A model generated the notes under the pieces. That model was not told where the DNA came from. It made no database searches and worked only from the letters and a program-made list of their open reading frames with translations. Of a stretch of 59,313 nucleotides of DNA, positions 19,084 through 26,848 are shown in pieces (within the stretch, counting starts at the first letter, position 1; every line of letters begins with the position of its first letter). Source of the stretch: Verrucomicrobiales bacterium (lineage in GTDB: Bacteria; Verrucomicrobiota; Verrucomicrobiia; Verrucomicrobiales; DEV007); NCBI GenBank assembly GCA_029213065.1, contig JARGPH010000017.1:61021-120333 (forward strand). Reading direction: 5' to 3'. Made by a program: the position numbers and the translations under genes.

Positions 19084-19731
19084 TCACAAGGCGAGGAGGC
19101 AGTCGGTGGGCGCGTCGGGCTCCTGAGGGAAAGGTGTCAGAAAATCCCGTAAGGTGGCGAAGTGGTCGACGAAGGCCTGACCGGTCACGTAGGTGCCCTC
19201 GATTGCTTCCGCCTTTTCCCGCGCGCTGAGATGGTGATCTATCCAGGTCGCGAGCTTCTCGCTGCGTCGCGATTTTGCCCAGCTGTTTCCGCTGTAGAAC
19301 CGGGTTACAGACCGGCCCCGAACGCCGATTGAAAAAAGTCGTCTTTTGATGCTCTTGTGATCCAGCTGCAAATATTCGAGTGTGTAGAGTGCTCCGGCAG
19401 CGGAACCAAGGCCGGGTGTGTCGTCGAATACTTGTATCTCCGGGGACATCTGACGGGGGAAGGGAGTGTCTTCTCCGAGAAGTGAGTGAAAATCAGAGGC
19501 CAGTAAAGGGCTTCTAAATCTCGAGACGAGGTCGAAATCCTCGAGGTCTGCGAGAGGGCTCCCTTCGATTTGGGTCTCGAGGTGAACCGAGATCGAGATG
19601 AGCCATTGCAGGTAGATCAGGTAGTTATCACGGGAGGACATGACCCGATCAAAATCCACGAGGCTGTATAACTCCCGTTCCTGTTTGGTGATCTCCTCTG
19701 ACACCAGTTCCTTAAATCCGAGCAAAATCAT
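19084..19731 (-). CDS. Heme-oxygenase-like fold protein lacking the usual heme histidine
   Basis: 215 aa from the ATG at 19731 (MILLGFKELVSEEITKQERE). The frame stays open upstream only with a TTG start and an unlikely sequence. Features of bacterial heme oxygenases (BphO/HmuO type) include a helix resembling LREATRxLHxxLE, a YLIYLQWLISI helix, and GLGSAAGALYTLEYLQLDHKSI matching the GLG..YVLEGSxLGG helix in position. A terminal GQAFVDHFATLRDFL also fits. The proximal heme ligand position reads ELYSLVD, with Tyr for His, so it may not degrade heme by the standard route. It lies next to an ANTAR regulator. Assignment by pattern only. Confidence 0.55.
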   Translation of the reverse strand: MILLGFKELVSEEITKQERELYSLVDFDRVMSSRDNYLIYLQWLISISVHLETQIEGSPLADLEDFDLVSRFRSPLLASDFHSLLGEDTPFPRQMSPEIQVFDDTPGLGSAAGALYTLEYLQLDHKSIKRRLFSIGVRGRSVTRFYSGNSWAKSRRSEKLATWIDHHLSAREKAEAIEGTYVTGQAFVDHFATLRDFLTPFPQEPDAPTDCLLAL

Positions 19732-20084
19732 AATTGTTCCGTGGCTGGATTGAGAGAACGTTCGCGGCAGCACATTGGAGACAGCGACTGAGATCGCACG
19801 GCGCTCAGTGACCGGGAGGGGGCATCGCTCTGTGATGCCGCGCGAGTGGCGGGAGAAGGCCGGAAGATCCGGTTGGGGAGAGTGGGGGATAGGTACATGG
19901 CAACGCTTTATGAATTCGGAAACGCAATACTCCACAAAGGGGGCATACGATTCACATCTATGGCAACGTTGCCTGATGGAAAAGAACGACGGTTCGTCAG
20001 TTGTTTTCTCCAAATGGATTGAAACGAACGTCGGTTCAGTCCAACCCGAATTTACGTTGCAAACTGCAAATAAAGCAATGGTTA
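19732..20084. other. Intergenic region between the ANTAR regulator and heme-oxygenase-like gene
   Basis: No gene seen in 353 bp. It contains a perfect palindrome GGCAACGTTGCC (19972-19983), a second ATGGCAACG copy near 19907, and an exact TGCA-N3-TGCA dyad (20058-20068). No sigma54-like element could be matched to that dyad. Confidence 0.5.
20058..20068. promoter_or_regulatory. TGCA-N3-TGCA dyad without a recognised promoter
   Basis: TGCAAACTGCA, an exact copy of the dyad, 327 bp upstream of the heme-oxygenase-like start. I found no GG-N10-GC element at a suitable place, so this may be a chance copy or serve a distant or undetected promoter. Confidence 0.35.
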
Positions 20085-20672
20085 TTATTTGCCGGCACTG
20101 ACGGAAAAGGTTTTGATCAAAACCTCTGCGACGTAGCTCATTTTGGCCCGTGACGAAGTCGCGAGATCCCGCAGATGTATGTAGGCCTCCTCTTCGGTCA
20201 TGCCTCTCTTTGCCATGAGAATGCCTTTTGCCCGCTCGACCTTTTTCCGTGTCGCGAGTGTCTCCCGCAGGTCGATGTTCTCTTCTTTCAATTGCTGAAA
20301 CTGGGTGAAGCGTCGCATCACCACGTGAATAGAGGGCCTCAGGTCGTCAGCAGTCACAGGGGTAATGAGGTAGGCCATGACGTGATCGTCCATCGCTCTC
20401 TCAACTTTACTGAGCTCAGTTTTATGGGTCACTATAATTCCGGGGACCGGCTCGTCCTTCGAAAGTTCGATCAGCGATTCAATTCCATCCCCGTCTTCGA
20501 AGCTGATGCCTGAGATAATCAAATCCGGACGACTCCGTTGGCACTCATCGAGAGTCTCCCGGCACGTTGCGGAAACGAACTGAACGGTATGACCAAGCTC
20601 TCGAATAATAAATGCGAGGTGGTCCCTCTCTGCTGCATCACCGTGAGCTATCACTATCGAGTATGTGTCCAT
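20085..20672 (-). CDS. ANTAR-domain regulator with degenerate receiver
   Basis: 195 aa. Residues 1-120 look like a response-regulator receiver, but the expected phospho-acceptor after PDLII is Ser54 rather than Asp, as in the pseudo-receiver of AmiR. After a coiled-coil segment, residues ~140-190 form an ANTAR RNA-binding domain (KKVERAKGILMAKRGMTEEE, then AYIHLRDLA). ANTAR proteins bind paired hexaloop hairpins in leader RNA and prevent early termination. Control is therefore probably not by phosphorylation of Asp. The next gene in the same direction is the heme-oxygenase-like gene, after 353 bp. Confidence 0.85.
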   Translation of the reverse strand: MDTYSIVIAHGDAAERDHLAFIIRELGHTVQFVSATCRETLDECQRSRPDLIISGISFEDGDGIESLIELSKDEPVPGIIVTHKTELSKVERAMDDHVMAYLITPVTADDLRPSIHVVMRRFTQFQQLKEENIDLRETLATRKKVERAKGILMAKRGMTEEEAYIHLRDLATSSRAKMSYVAEVLIKTFSVSAGK

Positions 20673-20730
20673 CGCTGAATTTTAGAATGAAATATTTTAC
20701 CAGAATACTGAATTCTCAAGTCGCCCGGGC

Positions 20731-20763
20731 AAAAAAAATGCCGCACCCCGAAAGGGATGCGGC
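20731..20763 (-). terminator. Strong terminator of the YqjD-like/DUF3618 operon
   Basis: On the minus strand, GCCGCATCCC pairs with GGGGTGCGGC over TTTC and is followed by A and eight T. It lies 23 nt after the stop at 20786. Confidence 0.85.
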
Positions 20764-20785
20764 ACGGGGAAGGGGGAGGTTAAGG

Positions 20786-21688
20786 TTAGTTTGAGTCAGG
20801 CGCGATTGCCTCTTCCACCTTTTCGCAGGCTTCGTCTGCGAGAGAGTCCACTTTTTCAATGGAGCTGTCCTTCAGTTCCTCGATCGAGGGAGTCGCATCG
20901 TCGATCCGATCCTTGATCCTGGATTTCAGCTGGTCGGATGCCTCTCCGCAAAGTTCGTTTTCCTTGCGGGTCCGGGGGATCGCAATGGCGGCGAGGAAGC
21001 CGAGTGCGAGAGCTCCCGCACCGATCAGGCCGGGGGATTCCTGTGTGCTGCGCTCAAACCGCTTCTTCGATTTGCGGGCGGTCTCTCCGGTTTTCTTTGC
21101 AAGGGTCTGCGAGGTGCTTGAGATCGCTTCACCGCCGGCTCTTGTCTTTTCGGCAACGAGATTCCCTGCGTCCTTCGCGATGGAAGATGTCTTTTCAGGG
21201 AGGTCTGAGAGTTTATCCCAAACACGGTCGTGGTGTCCGGCCCGGCCGCCGTCACTGTCGCCGGAGCCATTCATGGACTCGACCGGGGCCGAGTAGGGAA
21301 CTCTCTGTCGGTAGTTGGGCGTTCCGGCATCGTTTTGCGCGGCGCTGTCGCCTCCACCGGATCCGTTCCGTGAACGTTTCGGGAGCAGAAGCATTACGGC
21401 GGCTGTGCCGACGAGTGCGGTGGGAATCGGGTTGTTTTTGATTCCAGTCGTGATTTTGCTACCGAACGAATTGATGTTGTCCGCGATGCTGTCAAAATCG
21501 ATCTCGCCGAAGCTTTTCTCCGCCCAGTCGCTTGCTGCGCCGAGGTATTCACGGGGATCGAGTTTATCTCCCAGTTTTTCAATGGTATGGTCCATGCGCT
21601 TACGCGTGTCCACGATTTGATTTTCTATGGTTTCAGGGTCGCGAAAGGTTTCGCTCTCCGGTGTGCTGTATTGGTCTATTCTGTTCAT
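20786..21688 (-). CDS. DUF3618-type membrane-associated stress protein
   Basis: 300 aa. Residues ~20-50 (IENQIVDTRKRMDHTIEKLG) match DUF3618. A single hydrophobic segment (PTALVGTAAVMLLLP) follows at ~105, and another (GALALGFLAAIAIP) at ~222-236. The rest is charged, helical and low-complexity, resembling the YqjD/ElaB ribosome- and membrane-associated proteins. It is the last gene of a three-gene operon and overlaps the preceding stop by ATGA (21685-21688), implying translational coupling. Function is unknown beyond association with general or envelope stress. Confidence 0.8.
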   Translation of the reverse strand: MNRIDQYSTPESETFRDPETIENQIVDTRKRMDHTIEKLGDKLDPREYLGAASDWAEKSFGEIDFDSIADNINSFGSKITTGIKNNPIPTALVGTAAVMLLLPKRSRNGSGGGDSAAQNDAGTPNYRQRVPYSAPVESMNGSGDSDGGRAGHHDRVWDKLSDLPEKTSSIAKDAGNLVAEKTRAGGEAISSTSQTLAKKTGETARKSKKRFERSTQESPGLIGAGALALGFLAAIAIPRTRKENELCGEASDQLKSRIKDRIDDATPSIEELKDSSIEKVDSLADEACEKVEEAIAPDSN

Positions 21689-22173
21689 TTGATTTTTTCT
21701 AACGCCCAGTTCCTAGTTTCTTGAAGTCTCTCAGCAGCGCGTCCGGGCAGAAGTTCGCTGGCTAAAAGCGTGTGTTTTGCTCTTTTGAAAATGATGGTTC
21801 CGGCGATGAAGAGTGTTCCGCCGACGAGTAGGGCCGCGAGTCCGAATGCCGGTAAGGCGGCCATGCCCATCCATTGGAGGGCGAGCCCCACTCCGACGAC
21901 AAAAGCGAGAAGAAGGACAATCGCTCCGGCACCGAGGATGATGGTCGAAACAAGAAGTTTTATCGCATTGTTAGAGATTAACTTCAGTTTCTGAGCAAAC
22001 TCGGCTTTCGCCAGCTCTGTCTCCTGATGGAGCCAGAGGGAGGCGTCTGATGCGAGAGACGAGAGGAGTGACATGAAATCGTTTTCACTTTCCTCCTCCG
22101 GGGAATGATCTTCTGCGATGGGATCTGCAGAGGAATACTCCCGGTCCGGTGCTTCTGTCGGTGCTTCTATCAT
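21685..22173 (-). CDS. YqjE-type holin-like membrane protein (DUF1469)
   Basis: 162 aa. An acidic N-terminus precedes an amphipathic helix (LWLHQETELAKAEF) typical of YqjE/phage holin superfamily III. Two transmembrane helices follow (AIKLLVSTIILGAGAIVLLL region at ~73-98 and MAALPAFGLAALLVGGTLFI at ~103-125). There is no phage context, so this is the stress-operon member, not a lysis gene. It is middle gene of the operon, 19 nt after the YqjD-like gene. Confidence 0.82.
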   Translation of the reverse strand: MIEAPTEAPDREYSSADPIAEDHSPEEESENDFMSLLSSLASDASLWLHQETELAKAEFAQKLKLISNNAIKLLVSTIILGAGAIVLLLAFVVGVGLALQWMGMAALPAFGLAALLVGGTLFIAGTIIFKRAKHTLLASELLPGRAAERLQETRNWALEKIK

Positions 22174-22192
22174 GCGGCGGCTCCCGGTTGGA

Positions 22193-22714
22193 TTATGACT
22201 TGTTGCCGGCTTCTTCCGAGTCGGTTGCCTTCATGGCTCTTCCGGCGAGGAATCCGATGGCAGCGAGTCCTCCGAGGACTGCGGCAGGTCGCTTGCGGGC
22301 GAAGTCTTTCGCATCACGCGTGATCTCGGAGGCATTCCTCGAGTCGAGATACCCCGCGACGGAGTCGATTTGATCGGCGAGCCAGTCGAAGCCCTGAGCT
22401 ACAAACTCCGGTTCAGTTTTCCTGAGCTCCTCCGAGGTGCCCTTGGTTGCCTCGCTGATATTGTGTGCGTGTGTGGAGGCGCTGCTTACGAAATTGTCAG
22501 CGCGTTCCACGGTGGCCTTTTTCGCTGTCTTCGCGATTTCACCGGCCTTTTGTTTGACCTCCGAAGTGGTCTCGCGGGCCGCTTTCTTCAGTTCAGTCTC
22601 AGCGGGCTTTTTCGTCGTAGTTTTACGCGACGTGTTGGGAGCCTTTTTTCGACCCCCGGTTTTTGGTGTCGCGACCGTTGTTGATTCGAGCGTATCGAGT
22701 GTATCTTTTTTCAT
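22193..22714 (-). CDS. YqjD/ElaB-like (DUF883-type) Lys/Ala-rich helical protein
   Basis: 173 aa. The N-terminal half is Lys/Ala/Thr rich and histone-H1-like (KKAARETTSEVKQKAGEIAK). The C-terminal part has a long helix and ends in a single membrane segment (RPAAVLGGLAAIGFLAGRAM), as in E. coli YqjD. Such proteins tether ribosomes to the membrane in stationary phase. It is the first gene of the operon with the YqjE- and DUF3618-type genes, behind the best sigma54-like promoter in the window. Confidence 0.78.
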   Translation of the reverse strand: MKKDTLDTLESTTVATPKTGGRKKAPNTSRKTTTKKPAETELKKAARETTSEVKQKAGEIAKTAKKATVERADNFVSSASTHAHNISEATKGTSEELRKTEPEFVAQGFDWLADQIDSVAGYLDSRNASEITRDAKDFARKRPAAVLGGLAAIGFLAGRAMKATDSEEAGNKS

Positions 22715-22730
22715 GACACCCCCTTGGAGT

Positions 22731-22745
22731 GCATTCGGCGTGCCA
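22731..22745 (-). promoter_or_regulatory. Sigma54-like promoter of the YqjD-like operon
   Basis: TGGCACGCCGAATGC, followed by A, matches TGGCACG-N4-TTGCA at all but one position. The -12 C is 17 nt before the ATG at 22714, predicting a leader near 5 nt. Confidence 0.8.
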
Positions 22746-22856
22746 CCTGGAGCGAGGTTTCTGTAACTCGCTTAATTAGAGTGGAATACGAAAAGAAGGA
22801 TCATCTCGTTCCTGCAAGTTGAATCGCTGAAGTGCGCATCCTGCATTTAAAATCGA

Positions 22857-22867
22857 TGCACTGTGCA
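22857..22867. promoter_or_regulatory. TGCA-N3-TGCA dyad upstream of the YqjD-like operon
   Basis: TGCACTGTGCA, centred 131 bp upstream of the -12 C of the sigma54-like promoter. This is the usual position for an enhancer-binding activator. Confidence 0.65.
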
Positions 22868-22896
22868 ATAGTGTTTCCACACCGATGGAGGCCGCG

Positions 22897-24192
22897 TTAC
22901 CTCATCTTAATTCGATCCGCCCGCTCCCGGACCTTGTCCTTGTCCCGGTCAGTGGTGATGGCTGTCAGCGCGTCCTCTTTGAGTGTTTGGAGTTCGCTTG
23001 TGATCGCTTCGCTGTGAGACTCCAGGATGGGCTTCTGCTGATGGAGGTGATCCAGCATCTGGAGCAGTCTCAGGACGATGACTACATCGTGACGACAGTA
23101 GAGGCGTAACGGTGCCATCAAAATATAGAGGAGGTCGGCGAAGGAGATCACCGCAATATCCACGATCGATTCACCGTCTTCGTTTTCGTAAACCTGCCTG
23201 TCGTCGAATTTCATCCGCTTCGAAAGGAGATGTGTGAGATGGTCTATCGCAGCGAGGGCGGTTCCGGGGTCATTCACTCCCGGTGACATCGCCCGCACTG
23301 CTACTTCCGTTATCTGGGTGAATCCGAGGGTGTAGTTTCGCTCGATGAGTTCGTCACCGTCGAGAACGAGACACGAAAGAATCGCCTCGGTGGTTTCGTC
23401 ATCGATCTTCTCGCTGACTTTGACAGGCACGGTGTTTTCGAGAATGAAGTCACCTTGAAAGGCCGTCACTTGTATTTGAATTTCCTTTTCAACAGCGAGC
23501 TTTTTCAACGAGCCGACGTCGCAGGTGCAGAGATAGCCGGTCCTGTTGGCGCGGACGGGGATGTCGCAGTCGACGGGGGATGCCAGATCCATGTCCAGTC
23601 TCGCTTCGTCTTCGGCGAGCAGTTCGAGGCGTTGCGCTGTTTTGTTCGCGACCTGACGGAGGATCAGGGAAACTTGAATCGCTCTTGAGATCGAGTGAAT
23701 GAAGTAAATGAAAACGGAGAGACTGAAAAGCGTCAGGATAATGCCGACAAGAACGGCGAGGCCGGGGAGTGAGTATTTGTCGTCCGACGGCTCGATGTTG
23801 ATGAGAATGAAGAGGCAGTAGGTGATCGTTCCCAGAAAGATCCCGAGGACAATCTGGTGGCGTCTCGTCGAAATGAGGCCCGGGAGAAGGCGGGGGGAAT
23901 AGTTGGTCGCGGCACGTCCGAGCTGAGACATCACCATGGTGAAGCTGAAAACGGTCAGGGACAGCATTCCCCCGACGCTGGTAGCGAGCACTGTCCGGGC
24001 GGTGTCGCCGTCTTTAAGAACGAGACCGGGAGCGTGTTTCAGGAGGAGGGTCGTGAGCTCGTCCGTGTCGATGTAGAGCAGCACGGTCGCAAGGGTTGCG
24101 AAGAGAAACGAAATGGCGGTTGGCCAGAATCCAATGCTGCTGACAATTTTCCGGTAGAATTCGCGGATCTCGTTCAGAATTCGGATGTACAT
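22897..24192 (-). CDS. DUF2254 integral membrane protein
   Basis: 431 aa. The DUF2254 family is recognised from the N-terminal membrane region with four hydrophobic segments (~20-40, 70-95, 115-135, 145-170). Motifs include TVFSFTMVMSQLGRAATNYSPRLL and the following LLPGLI and QIVLGIFLGTITY. The soluble C-terminal half contains MSPGVNDPGTALAAIDHL, also typical. Biochemical function is unknown. It lies between the sigma54 regulator and the YqjD-like operon in the same orientation, but 252 bp and 182 bp apart, so it is probably transcribed separately. No sigma54-like element was found. Confidence 0.82.
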   Translation of the reverse strand: MYIRILNEIREFYRKIVSSIGFWPTAISFLFATLATVLLYIDTDELTTLLLKHAPGLVLKDGDTARTVLATSVGGMLSLTVFSFTMVMSQLGRAATNYSPRLLPGLISTRRHQIVLGIFLGTITYCLFILINIEPSDDKYSLPGLAVLVGIILTLFSLSVFIYFIHSISRAIQVSLILRQVANKTAQRLELLAEDEARLDMDLASPVDCDIPVRANRTGYLCTCDVGSLKKLAVEKEIQIQVTAFQGDFILENTVPVKVSEKIDDETTEAILSCLVLDGDELIERNYTLGFTQITEVAVRAMSPGVNDPGTALAAIDHLTHLLSKRMKFDDRQVYENEDGESIVDIAVISFADLLYILMAPLRLYCRHDVVIVLRLLQMLDHLHQQKPILESHSEAITSELQTLKEDALTAITTDRDKDKVRERADRIKMR

Positions 24193-24444
24193 GGATCAAT
24201 GGATGGCGCTCTCCGGTTGGCTCTGAAAACGCTTTTTCTTTTGCTTTGAGGCCTTCGCACTTTGAGTGCTCGAGCAGCGGCGCCTCGTCTTTCAGCACCG
24301 GCATCGCGGGAGACGGCCGGGAAGCACTGACTGTTTTAACAGATTTTCGGCGAGCCGTCATTACGATTCGCCCCGTATGGACGAATCGCTACGAGAGCGC
24401 GGGCTCAGTCGGTGATCGCTTCCGCAAGATCAGAGGCCGGGCCT

Positions 24445-25797
24445 TTATTCGATACCCAGCTTCTTCCGTTTCCGGTAGAGCGTCGCCTGGTCGATTCCGA
24501 GAATTTCAGAGGCTTCCTGGAGCGTCTTGCTCCTCGCGAGGACGCGACGGATGTGCTCCTCCTCGAGTTGATCTATCGTCACGTCACCACCCGGTGTCAC
24601 CGCTGTTGAAGAATCTCCGCTACTCTGCTTGATCGCTGCTTCAGGGGTGGGGAGATCGACATCGTGGAGTTCAGTGCCGCGCGAGAGAATTACAGCGCGT
24701 TCGATTGCGTTGCGAAGCTCCCGCAGATTCCCGGGCCAGTCGTGGCTGACGAGACGGGTGAGGCCGGAATCGCTGAAGCCGTTGATGGGACGGCTTGTCT
24801 GTTCGGCAAAGAATGAGACAAACGAATCGGCGAAGTATTTCAAATCGTTGGGACGTTCCCGGAGTGACGGCATCTCAACGGCGATAACATTCAGCCGGTA
24901 ATAGAGGTCTTCACGGAAGGTGCCTTCCTCAACACATTTCTTCAGGTCACGGTTAGTCGCGGCAATGACTCTGACATCGGCCTGTCGGGTTTTGGTTTCG
25001 CCGAGACGTTCGTATTCCCTTTCCTGAAGGAGTCGGAGCAATTTGGGCTGGATGTCGATCGGGAGTTCGCCGATCTCGTCGAGAAAAAGGGTTCCGCCGT
25101 TCGCTTCGTGAACTTTGCCCCACTTGTCTTTGATCGCTCCGGTGAAGGAACCTTTCACGTGACCGAAGAGTTCGCTCTCAAGAAGTTCTTTCGAGAGACT
25201 CGGACAGGAAATGGTTACGAAGGGCTTGTCTTTGAGGTGACTTCTTCGATGCAGCTCACGCGCGACGAGACTTTTGCCGGTTCCGCTTTCGCCAAGGATG
25301 AGCAGTGAGGCGGAGGTGGGCGCAGCGCGGAAGAGAACATCGAGCGACTCTTTCATCGCCGGATCGCGGGATTCGAAAATCGCAGGGGGGGACTGATTCG
25401 AAACTTCCACCTCGAGCTCTTCAATACGCTCCTGCATCTGGCGCCAGTTTCTGGAACGCGCAATCACGCTGCGCAACTGGTCGGGAGTGAAGGGCTTTTC
25501 CAGGTAGTCCATCGCTCCGAGCTGGATCGCTTTCACTGCTGAATCGATTGAGGCCTCTGCCGTGAACATGACAACAGGGATTCTGGGAAACTTTTTATTA
25601 ATCTCCCCGAGGATGTCGAGACCGCTCTCATCTCCCAGGTTGAGGTCGAGAATGACGAGATCGAACGGGTCCTCTTTGAGGCGCAGCAAGCCGGTCTTTC
25701 CATTGTCGATCGCTTCGACGTAATGATCATCGGCTTCGAGTGCCAGTCTGGTCGAATCTCTCACGCTTTGCTCGTCGTCTATAATTAGTACATCCAT
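24445..25797 (-). CDS. Sigma54-activating response regulator (NtrC/AlgB type)
   Basis: 450 aa with the full three-part layout. Receiver 1-120: phospho-acceptor Asp51 in VILDLNLG, Lys101 in EKPF. AAA+ sigma54-interaction domain ~142-370: Walker A GESGTGKS (169-176), the sigma54-contact loop GSFTGA (216-221), and Walker B GGTLFLDEIG. Fis-type HTH at the C-terminus: EASEILGIDQATLYRKRKKL. It should oligomerise on upstream DNA sites and remodel sigma54 holoenzyme on phosphorylation. Its gene has its own sigma54-like promoter (25814-25828) and a TGCA dyad (25950-25960), implying autoregulation. Two kinases are encoded 1 kb away. It is the natural candidate reader of the TGCA dyads. Confidence 0.96.
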   Translation of the reverse strand: MDVLIIDDEQSVRDSTRLALEADDHYVEAIDNGKTGLLRLKEDPFDLVILDLNLGDESGLDILGEINKKFPRIPVVMFTAEASIDSAVKAIQLGAMDYLEKPFTPDQLRSVIARSRNWRQMQERIEELEVEVSNQSPPAIFESRDPAMKESLDVLFRAAPTSASLLILGESGTGKSLVARELHRRSHLKDKPFVTISCPSLSKELLESELFGHVKGSFTGAIKDKWGKVHEANGGTLFLDEIGELPIDIQPKLLRLLQEREYERLGETKTRQADVRVIAATNRDLKKCVEEGTFREDLYYRLNVIAVEMPSLRERPNDLKYFADSFVSFFAEQTSRPINGFSDSGLTRLVSHDWPGNLRELRNAIERAVILSRGTELHDVDLPTPEAAIKQSSGDSSTAVTPGGDVTIDQLEEEHIRRVLARSKTLQEASEILGIDQATLYRKRKKLGIE

Positions 25798-25813
25798 TTG
25801 TTCGTTTAGTTAC

Positions 25814-25828
25814 GCAGGGACGGTACCA
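25814..25828 (-). promoter_or_regulatory. Sigma54-like promoter of the response-regulator gene
   Basis: TGGTACCGTCCCTGC has GG and GC 12 nt apart, and the -12 C is 17 nt before the ATG at 25797. The TTGGTACC and GCGTAA parts are shared with the candidate promoter of the cardiolipin synthase gene at 41080. Confidence 0.55.
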
Positions 25829-25949
25829 AGTGGATCGTCGCCCGCTCAAAACGGCTGGTACCGTTGTGGTGTCTTCTTTGATGGCCCTGTTAGGGTTCTG
25901 GTTATGAAAGGCGATCGGGCGAATTGCACGGTCTTTCTGCACGACAGGT

Positions 25950-25960
25950 TGCAATATGCA
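25950..25960. promoter_or_regulatory. TGCA-N3-TGCA dyad upstream of the response-regulator gene
   Basis: TGCAATATGCA, centred 141 bp upstream of the -12 C of the regulator's own sigma54-like promoter. Confidence 0.6.
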
Positions 25961-26061
25961 CTGTTTCGCCGTCACGGGTGCTGTGGTGGTTTGAAAAACA
26001 GGGCGGATCCCGATTTGGCAACCCTTCACGATTCGTCTCGTGCAAATAGATCAAACGGTTT

Positions 26062-26072
26062 TGCAAAATGCA
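26062..26072. promoter_or_regulatory. TGCA-N3-TGCA dyad upstream of the yqaE-like gene
   Basis: TGCAAAATGCA, centred 110 bp upstream of the -12 C of the plus-strand sigma54-like promoter at 26163. Confidence 0.6.
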
Positions 26073-26162
26073 AGGTTTTACCGGCGTAAGCGGTCAGGGA
26101 ATCTGATCTTTTGTTTCTGTAAGTGGTTTATGGTTAACGAATTGCGTGTATTGTGATCGTTT

Positions 26163-26177
26163 TGGAATGCCGCTAGC
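26163..26177 (+). promoter_or_regulatory. Sigma54-like promoter of the yqaE-like gene
   Basis: TGGAATGCCGCTAGC, followed by TA; GG and GC are correctly spaced but the inner -24 bases are poor. The -12 C is 18 nt before the ATG at 26195. Confidence 0.5.
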
Positions 26178-26194
26178 TACAGTAGGGATATGTC

Positions 26195-26389
26195 ATGAAA
26201 GAAAGTAACAAAGACATCATCCGCATCCTTCTAGCGATCTTACTTCCTCCCGTAGGTGTTTTCCTTCAGGTGGGATTTGGAATGCACTTCTGGATCAACA
26301 TCGTGCTCACGCTGTTCGGCTTTATCCCCGGAATTGTCCACGCCATCTACATCATTCTCACCCGCAATGGTTCGGGCGTCGAAGCCTGA
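26195..26389 (+). CDS. YqaE/PMP3-family small membrane protein
   Basis: 64 aa with two transmembrane helices. DIIRILLAILLPPVGVFLQ and FWINIVLTLFGFIPGIVHAI are diagnostic of the UPF0057/PMP3 family, which protects membrane potential in salt and cold stress in yeast and plants. Homologues begin almost directly at DIIRIL, so the start at 26195 is secure. That makes the very short predicted leader behind the sigma54-like promoter notable. A small lipoprotein gene follows 55 nt later and the pair ends in a terminator. Confidence 0.92.
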   Translation: MKESNKDIIRILLAILLPPVGVFLQVGFGMHFWINIVLTLFGFIPGIVHAIYIILTRNGSGVEA

Positions 26390-26444
26390 TCTCCCCAAAC
26401 AATTTAACCGAATCCAATCATAACCAACACTAACCCTACAAAAA

Positions 26445-26699
26445 ATGAAAAAAACATACATGATCCTCGCCGCTATGACAGCCTCAGCCGCATTCCTCTT
26501 CACCTCCTGCGAGGTGGAGCAGACTCAGGAAGGTAAACTTCCGAAAGTTGATGTGGATGTCGATGCTGAGCCCGGCCAACTTCCTAAATTTGACGTTGAT
26601 GCCCCTGAAGTGGATGTCTCCGTGGATAAGAAGAAAGTCGAAATCGAAGTGCCTGACGTTGACGTCGATGTCAAAATGCCTAAAGACACAGACAACTAA
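26445..26699 (+). CDS. Small acidic lipoprotein with VDVDV repeats
   Basis: 84 aa. A signal peptide (MKKTYMILAAMTASAAFLF) ends in the lipobox FTSC, followed by EVEQTQ. The mature part is strongly acidic and repetitive: KVDVDVDAEPGQLPKFDVD, PEVDVSVDKKKVEIEVPDVD, VDVKMPKD. Alternating Val/Asp suggests an extended beta strand or a calcium-binding surface. I recognise no family. It lies 55 nt after the yqaE-like gene and before a strong terminator, so it probably belongs to that stress-inducible transcript. It should sit in the periplasm or outer membrane. Confidence 0.8.
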   Translation: MKKTYMILAAMTASAAFLFTSCEVEQTQEGKLPKVDVDVDAEPGQLPKFDVDAPEVDVSVDKKKVEIEVPDVDVDVKMPKDTDN

Positions 26700-26737
26700 A
26701 ATCCTATGATTTGCGTGTCTTAGAAACAGTCACCACG

Positions 26738-26767
26738 AAAGGGCAGCGCTTTTGCGCTGCCTTTTTT
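26738..26767 (+). terminator. Strong terminator after the yqaE-like/lipoprotein unit
   Basis: AAAGGGCAGCGC and GCGCTGCCTTTTTT form a near-perfect stem around a TTTT loop. Confidence 0.9.
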
Positions 26768-26848
26768 GTGTGAAGTCAGCAACATTGTCGCGAAGATAGT
26801 TGAAAAGGGTCAGGGCAATCGTTAACACTTCACAACCGGGGCACGGGA

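Larger units (their letters stand above)
25798..26194. other. Divergent control region of the sigma54 regulator and yqaE-like gene
   Basis: There is no gene in 397 bp. It holds two exact TGCA-N3-TGCA dyads (25950-25960 and 26062-26072) and two outward-facing sigma54-like promoters (25814-25828 minus, 26163-26177 plus), so each promoter can be matched with one dyad. Confidence 0.65.

Noticed and set aside
20058-20068. Another member of the sigma54-like regulon, controlling the heme-oxygenase-like gene
   Set aside because: The dyad is exact, but no GG-N10-GC element in the 330 bp up to 19731 fits, so I list the dyad only.
21685-22173. Phage holin, suggesting a prophage
   Set aside because: The sequence has a holin-like fold, but its neighbours are YqjD- and DUF3618-type stress genes and no phage genes are present.
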